From assembly GCA_016199745.1 (NCBI GenBank), contig JACQFZ010000048.1, forward strand, positions 124,001 to 188,000: DNA of 64,000 bases, read 5' to 3'. Position 1 is the first letter of the stretch; every line of letters begins with the position of its first letter. The notes under the pieces were generated by a model. That model searched no databases. It was not told the DNA's origin and was given only the letters and a program-made list of their open reading frames with translations. Source of the stretch: Gammaproteobacteria bacterium (GTDB lineage: Bacteria; Pseudomonadota; Gammaproteobacteria; Acidiferrobacterales; Sulfurifustaceae). A program made the translations under genes and the position numbers. Shown piece by piece: positions 26,248 to 33,972 of this stretch.

Positions 26248-26320
26248 CCCGGGCGACATCGCCGGAGTCACCAACGTAACCGACGTCGAGCACTTCAACT
26301 ACAGCGAAGACTACGACTAC
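26248..26320 (+). pseudogene. vgrG relic (73-bp duplicated fragment)
   Basis: This segment matches vgrG positions 19915-19987 with three mismatches in 73 bases. In vgrG it encodes the end of the gp27-like region (DVEHFNYSEDYDY). Immediately after the match the sequence diverges into a stretch encoding a hydrophobic segment (ALLIGAVIAVIGF) and a stop. It is a leftover of a second vgrG-like gene or a gene-conversion scar. Confidence 0.85.
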
Positions 26321-26354
26321 TATGCGCTGTTGATCGGGGCGGTGATCGCTGTGA

Positions 26355-26606
26355 TTGGTTTTTGTTCTCCTGAAAAACGAAGATGAAAAGCTGCCTCATT
26401 TGTTGAAGGTGTTTTCAGAAGAAGGGACTGAACTCGCGGAGATCACGACACCGAAAGACTTTCAATTTTACTATCTGACAAAACATCCGGTGCTGGGCAC
26501 CGCAATCGTAGGTGTAACGAATAATGCCATTGACGGGTGGCAAGATTGGCATTTTGGATATGATGCAAAAAAGAAGGCGCTATTCAGACACTCGCCTTCG
26601 TACTAA
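26355..26606 (+). CDS. Orphan immunity-like small protein, possibly truncated
   Basis: An 83-residue ORF from a TTG start with no good ribosome binding site. It has a mixed alpha/beta composition (KLPHLLKVFSEEGTELAEI, then WQDWHFGYDAKKKALF) and no recognised family. The frame just upstream encodes a membrane-helix-like stretch in another phase (ALLIGAVIAVIGF), so an original membrane-anchored protein may have been frameshifted near 26360. The place, behind a vgrG relic, suggests an orphan immunity gene. Confidence 0.4.
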   Translation: MVFVLLKNEDEKLPHLLKVFSEEGTELAEITTPKDFQFYYLTKHPVLGTAIVGVTNNAIDGWQDWHFGYDAKKKALFRHSPSY

Positions 26607-26614
26607 ATATAAGC

Positions 26615-27789
26615 GGCTCTTCGCGCAATCGTGTGGGTGATTTTCGACCATTTTAGAGGACCGGCAACATGCACGTCAGTATCTTGAGCCGCAGGTATTC
26701 CTCGTCACGCAGACCGTAGGCGCGGCGCTGGATGACGCGGATCTTGTTGTTGAGTCCTTCGACGAAGCCGAGTGAGACTTTGTTCTCGGGTTCACAGTAC
26801 ACGGCGATGCCATCCCAATGACGATCGATCATCTCGGCGAACTTCTCGAAGGGTTCGAGTCGCTGCCACTTAAGGCTGGCGCGCCAATTCTCGAAGAAGC
26901 GCCGTGCCCAACCCTCGCGTTCGTAGCTCCACAGTTGGCCGAAGGATTCCTTGAGCAGGTAGGCGGTGTTCAATCGTTTGTTGGCGACCAACAAGTTCTT
27001 CAACGCTTTCCTGCCATCGAGATTCAAGTTCTCGCGGTGCGAGAGCAGCGTGTATTTCTGGCCTTTGATGTAGTGACGTTTCTTGCCGGTGAGCCTGGCG
27101 TATTCTTTCTTACGCACCTGATCAAGCGCCTCGTTCAAGTGGCGCAGGATGTGGAACTTGTCGAACAGGATCGCGGCCGCCGGTGCGCACTCGCGGGTTA
27201 CGTTACGAAACGGCTTCCACATATCCATCACCGCCAGACGGAGTCGTTTTACCTTCTTTTTCCCGAGCCAATCGTAGAACTGACGCATGCTGGCCTCCTA
27301 GCGGTCGTCACCGCCAAACCAGATCGGACGGTGGCGCACGAGGTCACTTACGACGATGCGGTAGGTGTGTCCCTTGCGGATCGAGATCTCATCGATGCCG
27401 ATGGCCTTAGGTGCTGGGGTGCCCATGCGTTTCAACTGTTCACGCATGTACTGCTTCTCCAGTTCCTTGATCGTGTGCCAGTGGAGCTTCAATTCGTGCG
27501 CCACGTCCTTGATGCTGGCGGTGCGACAGCGTCGCCCGACGAACCAGGCAAACCGCTTGGTGTAAAACGGATTGTCGGCCAGGAAGTCGAGTCGCTCGCG
27601 TTTCACCTTGCGGCAACGCCGACAGAAGACGCGCCGCACCTCGAATTCGAGAGTGACCCGCATATCGGCGCAGCCGAGATCGCGCACCGATCGCGACGTG
27701 CGATCGTACCAACCCGCGTGCGATCGCCCGCAGGCGCCACAACCTGTTTTTTTGAGCGCCGAGTGAGCGTGATGACGCGTGCCGTCGGA
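26615..27789 (-). mobile_element. Degenerate insertion sequence, ISL3 family type
   Basis: One end begins GGCTCTTCGCGCAATCGTGT at 26615, the usual ISL3-family terminal motif (GGCTCTT). The transposase reads leftward toward that end. No matching inverted repeat was found near 27790-27890, so the promoter-proximal end appears to be truncated or replaced. No target duplication could be seen. Confidence 0.6.
26653..27789 (-). pseudogene. ISL3-type transposase, broken by an amber codon and truncated at the N-terminus
   Basis: The upstream part (27298 upward) carries a zinc-binding pattern (CGACGRSH and later FCRRCRK), a helix-turn-helix region and the first catalytic Asp region (AIGIDEISIRKGH). 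The downstream part (26653-27288) has 'AVMDMWKPFRNV', 'FDKFHILRHLNEALDQVRK' and 'NNKIRVIQRRAYGLRDEEY'. The two lie in the same frame, separated by TAG at about 27298-27300 inside a conserved stretch (IWFGGDDR-stop-EASM). The frame is closed upstream by TGA at 27790-27792. A run of seven A residues near 27747-27753 offers a further frame change to an upstream ORF. Not functional as it stands. Confidence 0.85.
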
Positions 27790-27821
27790 TCACCGAAGAC
27801 ACCGCGCACCGTCGAAATATC

Positions 27822-27840
27822 GGGGACGCTTCCCTTAAAA
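27822..27840 (+). repeat. 19-bp direct repeat, right copy
   Basis: GGGGACGCTTCCCTTAAAA, one mismatch from the copy at 26216-26234. It lies 50 bases before the membrane-protein gene and may mark the far border of the rearranged block. Confidence 0.7.
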
Positions 27841-27891
27841 AACGCCGTCAATACATTTTCATCGTCGCTCAACGTCATCGGAGGAAAACAA

Positions 27892-28344
27892 ATGCGCGTC
27901 GTTGCGTTAATTCTTAATGCCGTCTTTCTGTGCTTGACCTTGCTGTTGGCGATGCAACGGGTGGTATGGCCGTTGCTGGCGGACGGAACGCTGTGGCTTT
28001 GGCTGTCGGGAGGTCCGTCGGCCGAGTTGGCGCAGTCTATGTTCTGGCTGGATATCCAGTCGTTGAATTTCCTTAGCTGGCTGTTCTTGTTGTTACCGCT
28101 GGTATATCTACTGGTGCTGGTCTATCTCGCGCGCCGCCGCTGGTCGCGTCTGCCCTATGTCGGCAGTTATGTGTTGCTGGTCGTGGCCGTGTTCCTGACC
28201 GCGACCGAGGTCGTGATGATGGCGACTGGAAGCCGGACCGGCGGCGACGTGGCGATGCTCGCCGGGGCATTGGTCATGGCGGCGACGACCTGGGTCAGCG
28301 GGCGCTTGCTGAAAGCGTTCAAGCCGACGCCGGCGGTGGCCTAG
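27892..28344 (+). CDS. Four-helix membrane protein of unknown function
   Basis: ATG at 27892 with a strong GGAGGAAAACAA site; 150 residues. Hydrophobic spans lie at about 3-22, 54-82, 93-112 and 120-138, with a basic loop RRRWSR between the second and third. An in-frame extension upstream to 26818 would run antisense through the transposase and was rejected. No family recognised. It stands alone between the IS remnant and the decayed ORF. Confidence 0.6.
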   Translation: MRVVALILNAVFLCLTLLLAMQRVVWPLLADGTLWLWLSGGPSAELAQSMFWLDIQSLNFLSWLFLLLPLVYLLVLVYLARRRWSRLPYVGSYVLLVVAVFLTATEVVMMATGSRTGGDVAMLAGALVMAATTWVSGRLLKAFKPTPAVA

Positions 28345-28644
28345 CGGAATCGCTTACCCCCGGTCGCCGGCCCCACGAAATGGGGTCTTGCACTGCAACA
28401 TATCGGCGCCGGCATCATGCGGGCGTCGTTGGTTTGCAGCTTTGGAATTGTTGGTGGAAAAGTGTCTTAACGAACGAGGCCACTTCTCTTTGACATGCTT
28501 AAATCCGATTACAAGCTCGTAGAGTCGCGAGATTATTCTTTCGATACAGCCTTGATAACATCGATAAATGGCAACGAGCTATGCCATATCAGCTTATAGA
28601 CGACACACTCAAGGCAGCTCGATCAATTTCGATAGAGCTTCCTG
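28345..28644. other. Gap holding the apparent 5' part of a decayed gene
   Basis: The first 150 bases hold no ORF or clear site. From ATG 28495 a 34-codon ORF (MLKSDYKLVESRDYSFDTAL...) stops at 28599. A second frame from 28581 gives QLIDDTLKAARSISIELPDG. The third frame then opens as the ORF at 28645. These pieces read like one protein broken by two frame changes. Confidence 0.4.
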
Positions 28645-28998
28645 ATGGTCCTTATGGTCGGCCATCTGATAATCAATACACCAAATATATCCAACAAAGC
28701 CGATTGGGAAATGGAAGATTGGAAATTCATTATTGTAGGTTTGGAGTATCTGCTGCAGTTTCAGAAACAACCGATGGAATACGTCGACATTATGTGCGAC
28801 GCCATCATACAGAAAAGAGGAATGTCATTTTCTGTTCCGGAAACTTTAGCTGCTCTATCTGACGTCAAAAAAGCCGACGTAGATATCGCAACGTTACTTC
28901 CCCAACCGCATTCGGAGGCGACGCTGCGTGAATTTTTTGCAGCGTTGGAGGCGAAATTAATCGAAACGAACTCATCGTCTTTGTTGCCGCCTCTTTAA
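28645..28998 (+). CDS. Hypothetical protein, probably the C-terminal part of a decayed immunity-like gene
   Basis: A 117-residue ORF, largely helical, with 'WKFIIVGLEYLLQFQKQPMEYVDIMCDAII' like content and a C-terminal 'TLREFFAALEAKLIE' helix. The ATG has only a weak AGAG site, and the frame upstream is closed by TAG ten bases earlier. Two short ORFs in the other frames upstream could supply a lost N-terminus. No family recognised. AT-rich relative to the T6SS core. Confidence 0.4.
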   Translation: MVLMVGHLIINTPNISNKADWEMEDWKFIIVGLEYLLQFQKQPMEYVDIMCDAIIQKRGMSFSVPETLAALSDVKKADVDIATLLPQPHSEATLREFFAALEAKLIETNSSSLLPPL

Positions 28999-29015
28999 AA
29001 AGAAAAGACGGGGTC

Positions 29016-29231
29016 ATGAACAAGAGTGACGCTGCTAAAAAATTGAAATATTTAGTGGAGAAATATTTAGTTAACGACCCAGATCGAGCTTATCTGGGCA
29101 GCATCATAGACGACCCGCAACGCCCGCTTCCAATAAGAGGCGTATTAGACCACATGGGAAAGTACCGGGGCCAACCGTATACGGTCGACGACAGAGGGCT
29201 TATCGATGAACTTTTATATCACTACGGTTGA
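29016..29231 (+). CDS. Small hypothetical protein
   Basis: 71 residues, starting 17 bases after the preceding ORF. It is charged and helical at the start (KSDAAKKLKYLVEKYL), then has 'RAYLGSIIDDPQRPLPIRGVLDHM'. The site before the ATG (GACGGGG) is weak. No family recognised. The region is of the orphan-immunity type, so a small immunity protein is possible. A further 44-codon ORF (29236-29370) links it to the HD gene but has an unusable ribosome binding site. Confidence 0.45.
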   Translation: MNKSDAAKKLKYLVEKYLVNDPDRAYLGSIIDDPQRPLPIRGVLDHMGKYRGQPYTVDDRGLIDELLYHYG

Positions 29232-29370
29232 GAGGATGAACTTGGTCCAGAGGTTCGTATCTGGCGGAATTGCTATGTGGGCATGCATCGAATGGCAAAT
29301 CGTTAAAGCAAAAAAGCCAAATAAATTTTTCTTCCTCGTTTCGCATGACCCAAAAATTAGGAGTTTTTAA

Positions 29371-29826
29371 ATGAGCAATCTACTGGAGGCTGCCTTGCAG
29401 CTTGCCCTAGTCGCACACAAGGGGCAGAAGGACAAAGCGGGCCAACCCTACATTCTCCATCCACTACGACTAATGCTTAAACTTCAGCATGAAAATGAAA
29501 GAATCGTGGCGCTGTTGCACGACGTCGTAGAGGACAGCAACATTAGCTTGGACGATCTGCGTAGGCATGGATTTAGTGATGATCTCGTCGCGGCGGTTGA
29601 CTGCTTATCGCGCAAAAGTGGCGAATCCTATGATGACTTCATCCAAAGGATTTCGAATAGCCCTTTGGCGATAAAAGTAAAGATAGAAGACCTGAAGGAC
29701 AATTTGGATTTGACGAGGCTAGATGACATTCACGAAAACGATTTGTCTCGTCTAAAAAAATACCATGTGGCGCTGAAGTATTTGCTGCAACAAGAACGAA
29801 CAACGCCACCGCTACCGCTACGATAA
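29371..29826 (+). CDS. HD-domain protein, small alarmone hydrolase-like (SpoT/Mesh1 hydrolase type)
   Basis: 151 residues behind AGGAGTTTTTAA. The RelA/SpoT hydrolase layout is complete: AHKGQ (His16), YILHPLRL (His30), ALLHDVVED (His50-Asp51 and Glu54-Asp55) and KIEDLKDN (Asp107, Asn111). Single-domain proteins of this kind hydrolyse (p)ppGpp or related nucleotides, a Mn-dependent 3'-pyrophosphohydrolase activity. There is no synthetase domain. Being among toxin remnants, it could counter an alarmone- or (p)ppApp-making toxin, but that is inference. Confidence 0.75.
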   Translation: MSNLLEAALQLALVAHKGQKDKAGQPYILHPLRLMLKLQHENERIVALLHDVVEDSNISLDDLRRHGFSDDLVAAVDCLSRKSGESYDDFIQRISNSPLAIKVKIEDLKDNLDLTRLDDIHENDLSRLKKYHVALKYLLQQERTTPPLPLR

Positions 29827-29851
29827 CCATCACAACGAAACGACTCTGCTG

Positions 29852-30022
29852 ATGTCACAAGTTCGCGAACTCCGGCAACTCGAACCACCCTCCTCTCTCG
29901 ATACGAGCAAGGCTGGCGAAAGCTATTCCGCCGACGCCATCGCTTGCCAAAACGGCGAACCAACTAATCTCCTGATCGGCGAAGAACCGTTAAGCCGCAA
30001 TAAAATAACGATGCTCAATTGA
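29852..30022 (+). pseudogene. Relic of the start of an Rhs core
   Basis: A 56-codon ORF whose second half reads ACQNGEPTNLLIGEEPLSRN. This matches the Rhs protein at 22285-22340 (TCQGGEPISLVTGEELLSRN) position for position over about 20 residues, with a looser match just before (AGESYSADAI against GEGCSANSK). It then ends at TGA instead of entering the cage. It is the leftover 5' end of a second rhs gene. Confidence 0.8.
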
Positions 30023-30070
30023 GACGAAGAAGCGGGACTACTCCAACAAATAATTCACTCAACGGACACT

Positions 30071-31738
30071 ATGTTCATCGGCATTGATTTAGGTACTACC
30101 CACAGCGTTATCGGCGTTTGGCGCGAGCATGGCGTTGAATTAATTCCCAACGCCCGCGGCGAGTTACTCACACCGTCGGTCGTTGCGCTCGGCGAAGCCG
30201 ACACGATTTGGGTCGGCGATGCTGCGCTCGATCGTCTGGTAACTCACCCAGATCGCACAGCAGCCGAGTTCAAACGTTACATGGGCACCGACAAAACGTT
30301 TCACCTGGGCGCGCGCCAGTTTACACCCGAGGAGTTGTCGGCGTTAGTGTTGCGCAGCCTCAAACACGACGCCGAGAGCTATCTGGGACAGGCTATCGAT
30401 GAAGCGGTCATTTCTGTGCCCGCTTACTTCAACGATCGCCAACGGCGCGCGACCCAACGCGCCGCGCAATTGGCGGGGCTGACGGCGGAACGATTGATTA
30501 ACGAGCCAAGCGCGGCGGCGTTGGCCTATGGATTAGACAACACGGCCGCCGACGAAAAAACGTTCCTGATCCTGGATCTCGGCGGTGGCACATTCGATGT
30601 TTCTATTCTGGAAATATTTCAAGGCACTTTTGAAATCCGTGCGTCCGCCGGCGACAACCACCTCGGCGGCAGCGATTTCACAGAAATCGTTCTCGAGCAT
30701 TTTTTAAAAACACACGCGTTGAATGGCGTCATGTTGTCATCCGTCAACCGCCAAAGACTTACCCGCCTGTGCGAATCACTAAAGCGGCGATTATCGAACG
30801 ATAGTAGCGCCAGCGCATTCTTCGACGTCGATGGTACACGCTATGAATATACGTTGGATCGGGAAGGTTTTCAGACATTGTGCCGACCGCTTTGGGAGCG
30901 CCTGCGTCATCCGCTGGTGCGAGCGTTGAACGATGCCAAGTTAAAAACGGACGATCTCGCGGGCGTCGTTCTCGTCGGCGGCGCGACCCGAATGCACGCG
31001 CTGCGTTCTCAGGTCAGCCGTTTGTTCGGCATGATTCCGATGAGCCACTACCAACCGGACCATGCCGTGGCCATGGGGGCGACAATCCAGGCGATGCTCA
31101 AGTCCAAACGGCGTGCGGTCGACGATATCGTCATGACCGATGTCTGCCCGTACACCTTGGGCGTCGAGGTGGTCAATCGGCGAAACCAACTGGAATTCAT
31201 GCCGATCATCGAGCGCAATACGACCATCCCTGTTAGCGAAACACGTGCGGTTTACACCTGCCATCCGAATCAAGAAACGGTTGTCATTAAAGCCTACCAA
31301 GGGGAAAGCTACGCGCCTAAAGACAATGTCTTCTTGGGAGAACTGACCGTCGAGCTTCCAAAAACTGGCAAGATCGAAGAATTACTACTGACATACACCT
31401 ACGATTTGAACGGTGTCCTAGAAGTGGAAGTCTGTATTGTCTCCATCGGACATAAACAACGGGTCATCGTTAAAAATAAAGCTATCGATGTCGATGAATC
31501 GTTACTGATGGCGCGGTGCGAAGCGCTGCAAGCGCTAAAAATACTGCCGCGCGATCAACAAGAAAATATTGCATTGCTGGCGCGTTTGGAACGCCTATTC
31601 GAGGAAGCTTTGGGGAGAACCCGAGAACAAATCGCCGCGATGATTTCGGCGTTTCGGGCAGCGCTGGACAGTCACAACAAGCAGCACGTTGCCGAAGAAC
31701 GCGAACGCATCAACAAGCAATTGTGCAGTTTGGCGTAG
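30071..31738 (+). CDS. hscC: HscC-type Hsp70 chaperone
   Basis: A 555-residue DnaK relative, shorter than DnaK (about 640) and in the size range of HscC. The ATPase domain has 'FIGIDLGTTHSVIGVW' at 2-17, 'ISVPAYFNDRQRRATQRAA', 'INEPSAAALAYGL' and 'LILDLGGGTFDVSIL'. A short substrate-binding domain begins with 'DVCPYTLGVEV' and 'FMPIIERNTTIPVSETR'. HscC is a specialised chaperone whose known J-partners are DjlB/DjlC, and a J-like gene follows here. The C-terminal lid is much reduced. Confidence 0.88.
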   Translation: MFIGIDLGTTHSVIGVWREHGVELIPNARGELLTPSVVALGEADTIWVGDAALDRLVTHPDRTAAEFKRYMGTDKTFHLGARQFTPEELSALVLRSLKHDAESYLGQAIDEAVISVPAYFNDRQRRATQRAAQLAGLTAERLINEPSAAALAYGLDNTAADEKTFLILDLGGGTFDVSILEIFQGTFEIRASAGDNHLGGSDFTEIVLEHFLKTHALNGVMLSSVNRQRLTRLCESLKRRLSNDSSASAFFDVDGTRYEYTLDREGFQTLCRPLWERLRHPLVRALNDAKLKTDDLAGVVLVGGATRMHALRSQVSRLFGMIPMSHYQPDHAVAMGATIQAMLKSKRRAVDDIVMTDVCPYTLGVEVVNRRNQLEFMPIIERNTTIPVSETRAVYTCHPNQETVVIKAYQGESYAPKDNVFLGELTVELPKTGKIEELLLTYTYDLNGVLEVEVCIVSIGHKQRVIVKNKAIDVDESLLMARCEALQALKILPRDQQENIALLARLERLFEEALGRTREQIAAMISAFRAALDSHNKQHVAEERERINKQLCSLA

Positions 31739-31778
31739 TTTTCTGGTCATTATTTGGTTTTATGGATAGGGAGAAAAC

Positions 31779-33950
31779 ATGACGTGTTGGGAAGTGTTGT
31801 GCATCCGTCCGACGACCAGTCAGCGGATGATAAAAAAAGCCTATGCGGATTTGCTAAAACGCTGCAATCCGGAAGATAAACCGCAAGAATTTCAGACGCT
31901 GCGCAAAGCTTATGAACGGGCGCTGGCGGAATCGCGTTTAGTCGAATCCTCGCCGGACGCAGGCACGCCACCAGAACCAGAACACATCATTAATCCGCCG
32001 ACGCCCAGTGCGTCAGCACCGACATCCTCTGCCGTTGCAAGCGCGAGCGGCACAATTGTCAGTGTCGAGGCGTTGCGCACGGCAACGGAAGGCTTGTATC
32101 AGAACGTAAAGAAGCGTTGGCAACTTCAAGCATGGCAACAACTATTGCAGGAGCCCATATTCTGGGACCTCAATAGCTGCAACGCCGTTGGCACTTTCTA
32201 CATACGTTTTCTCGCGGCGCACCACTACCTACCGAAGCAGGTGTTATTTGAGCTAAATCGTTTTCTGCGTTTTAGCGAAGAGTATGCACGCTGGCGACAG
32301 CAGACGGACCTCGCCGATGCGGCAGAACAGCTAATCATTTACTTAAACACGCTGCACTTGCGATTAGACCATACGGCGATCGCTACGCATGCTATCCCCT
32401 TCGACATGCTCCACAAGCATTTGCAATTACGCGAGCAAATGGAGAACGCCTATATTTTTGAAAGTGCATCGATTGACGCGTTAGCGCCGCTGTATCGTCA
32501 GGTACAACCGGAGTGTTCCGCAGATTTTGATCTGCAGGCGTTTATGGCAAGGCTATACCTGCAAGCCGGCGAACTGCCAGTCGCAACCGACCTCTACGAA
32601 CAAGTGGTGGCAGCGCAATCCGAACCAGCGCACATGTTGGATCTAGCCGAGATCTATTATCAGTCGGAGAACGTGGCACAAGCGAGCGCGCTCTACCAAG
32701 ATGTACTGAGTCGGAATCCCAGTAATATCCGCGGGCTAAAAGGCATTGCCTTATGTCATCTAAAACAGCGCCGGCCAGAAATCGCCGCGCACTTGCTTGA
32801 AGAAGTCGTGCGGCAAGTGCCGAGCGATATACAGATGAAGGCGGCGTTGACCGCCGCGCGGCGCGACTACTGCTTGGTGCTGGAAAGAAACGCCGGACAA
32901 TCGCCATCCGAGATTGAGAGCAACATCCGCACGCGGGCGCAGTTGCTCTATGATCTCCAGCGCTTTACCGAGTGTCTTGAATTAATAACACAATGCCCCG
33001 TCACGTTTCCCGACGGCGAAAGTGTGCTGCCAGCACTGTGTTATAGCGGACTCGGGCAGGACGATGATGCCCTCGCCGCGTTTTACGGCCTTATCCGTAA
33101 TATCCGCGCCAAGGGAGAAAATCCGCTCGATTCGGTTAAGGACATGATCATTCATTATCACTATTTGCTACCGGAAGATGTTTTGCACGAGTTGGTGATG
33201 CCTTATCTGTCCGGCTTAAGCGATCCGCACGCGGCCGACCCGGATTACGTTTTTGCCGCGGCGCTGGCGTTCAAGCAAATTGAGTACACGCTGACGCTGT
33301 CGGACGAACAGACTCAGCACTACAAAAATTGGGCGGTCGAGTGCATCAATCGTGCAGTAGCTATCCAACCGCTTAATGAAAAATACCACTATCAGCGCGG
33401 TTTCATTATGTCGAATGCAGAGCGGTACGAGGACGCTTTGGAGAGCCACCGCTACGCGCGGCAAAGCCGTCGGCATGGAGCTCATCTGTCGCGTTGCATG
33501 GGCAACTGTTACGTTGCGCTGGAGCGTTTCGATGAAGCGTTCGATGCGTATGAGGAGGCGCTATCCTACACCAGCGATGGCGAACTCCGGAAAATGCTCC
33601 TCGAACGAATCTGCACAGCGAGCGAAAAGTCTGGGAATTTCTCAAGAGCGGTGAATATCGTAAAAGAAATCCAGTCAGCCTGCGAGTCGCTGCACCCCGA
33701 ACTGTTTCTTGAGACGCAATACCAGCTGGCGTCCTTATATATGAAGCAGGATGAACGGCATAACCAAGAATGGTCGGAGGCAACCGTTTTAGCACACGAA
33801 CAGTTTGTCGATCATTGTGCGAATGGCTACGACGACGATTCAAAAGAGGAACTGCTCAAGATTGTGCTTGGCCGACTCAGCCGATATTTTGACGGCAAGG
33901 ATCGCCGCAAAACAAAACATTACCAGCGCCAACTTGCATCGCTGCGTTAA
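31779..33950 (+). CDS. J-domain-like/TPR protein, DjlB/DjlC-type partner of HscC
   Basis: 723 residues. The N-terminal ~50 residues are J-like: TCWEVLCIRPTTSQRMIKKAY, then LLKRCNPEDKPQEFQTLRKAYERAL. The catalytic HPD tripeptide is replaced by N-P-E (30-32). The rest is helical with TPR-type repeats, clearest at about 250-345 (for example ALYQDVLSRNPSNIRGLKGIALC) and 525-660 (YEDALESHRYARQ; FDEAFDAYEEALSY). It would present clients to the adjacent Hsp70. Loss of HPD is known for some HscC partners but may weaken ATPase stimulation. Confidence 0.75.
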   Translation: MTCWEVLCIRPTTSQRMIKKAYADLLKRCNPEDKPQEFQTLRKAYERALAESRLVESSPDAGTPPEPEHIINPPTPSASAPTSSAVASASGTIVSVEALRTATEGLYQNVKKRWQLQAWQQLLQEPIFWDLNSCNAVGTFYIRFLAAHHYLPKQVLFELNRFLRFSEEYARWRQQTDLADAAEQLIIYLNTLHLRLDHTAIATHAIPFDMLHKHLQLREQMENAYIFESASIDALAPLYRQVQPECSADFDLQAFMARLYLQAGELPVATDLYEQVVAAQSEPAHMLDLAEIYYQSENVAQASALYQDVLSRNPSNIRGLKGIALCHLKQRRPEIAAHLLEEVVRQVPSDIQMKAALTAARRDYCLVLERNAGQSPSEIESNIRTRAQLLYDLQRFTECLELITQCPVTFPDGESVLPALCYSGLGQDDDALAAFYGLIRNIRAKGENPLDSVKDMIIHYHYLLPEDVLHELVMPYLSGLSDPHAADPDYVFAAALAFKQIEYTLTLSDEQTQHYKNWAVECINRAVAIQPLNEKYHYQRGFIMSNAERYEDALESHRYARQSRRHGAHLSRCMGNCYVALERFDEAFDAYEEALSYTSDGELRKMLLERICTASEKSGNFSRAVNIVKEIQSACESLHPELFLETQYQLASLYMKQDERHNQEWSEATVLAHEQFVDHCANGYDDDSKEELLKIVLGRLSRYFDGKDRRKTKHYQRQLASLR

Positions 33951-33972
33951 CGTAAAAAATAAGGATCAAACG

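Noticed and set aside
26818-28344. 508-codon plus-strand ORF across the transposase region
   Set aside because: Its first two thirds are antisense to the clear transposase. Only the last 150 codons, with their own ATG and GGAGG at 27892, look real.
29236-29370. 44-codon ORF directly before the HD gene
   Set aside because: GAGAGG abuts the ATG with no spacing and the peptide resembles nothing, so it is mentioned only in the neighbouring entry.
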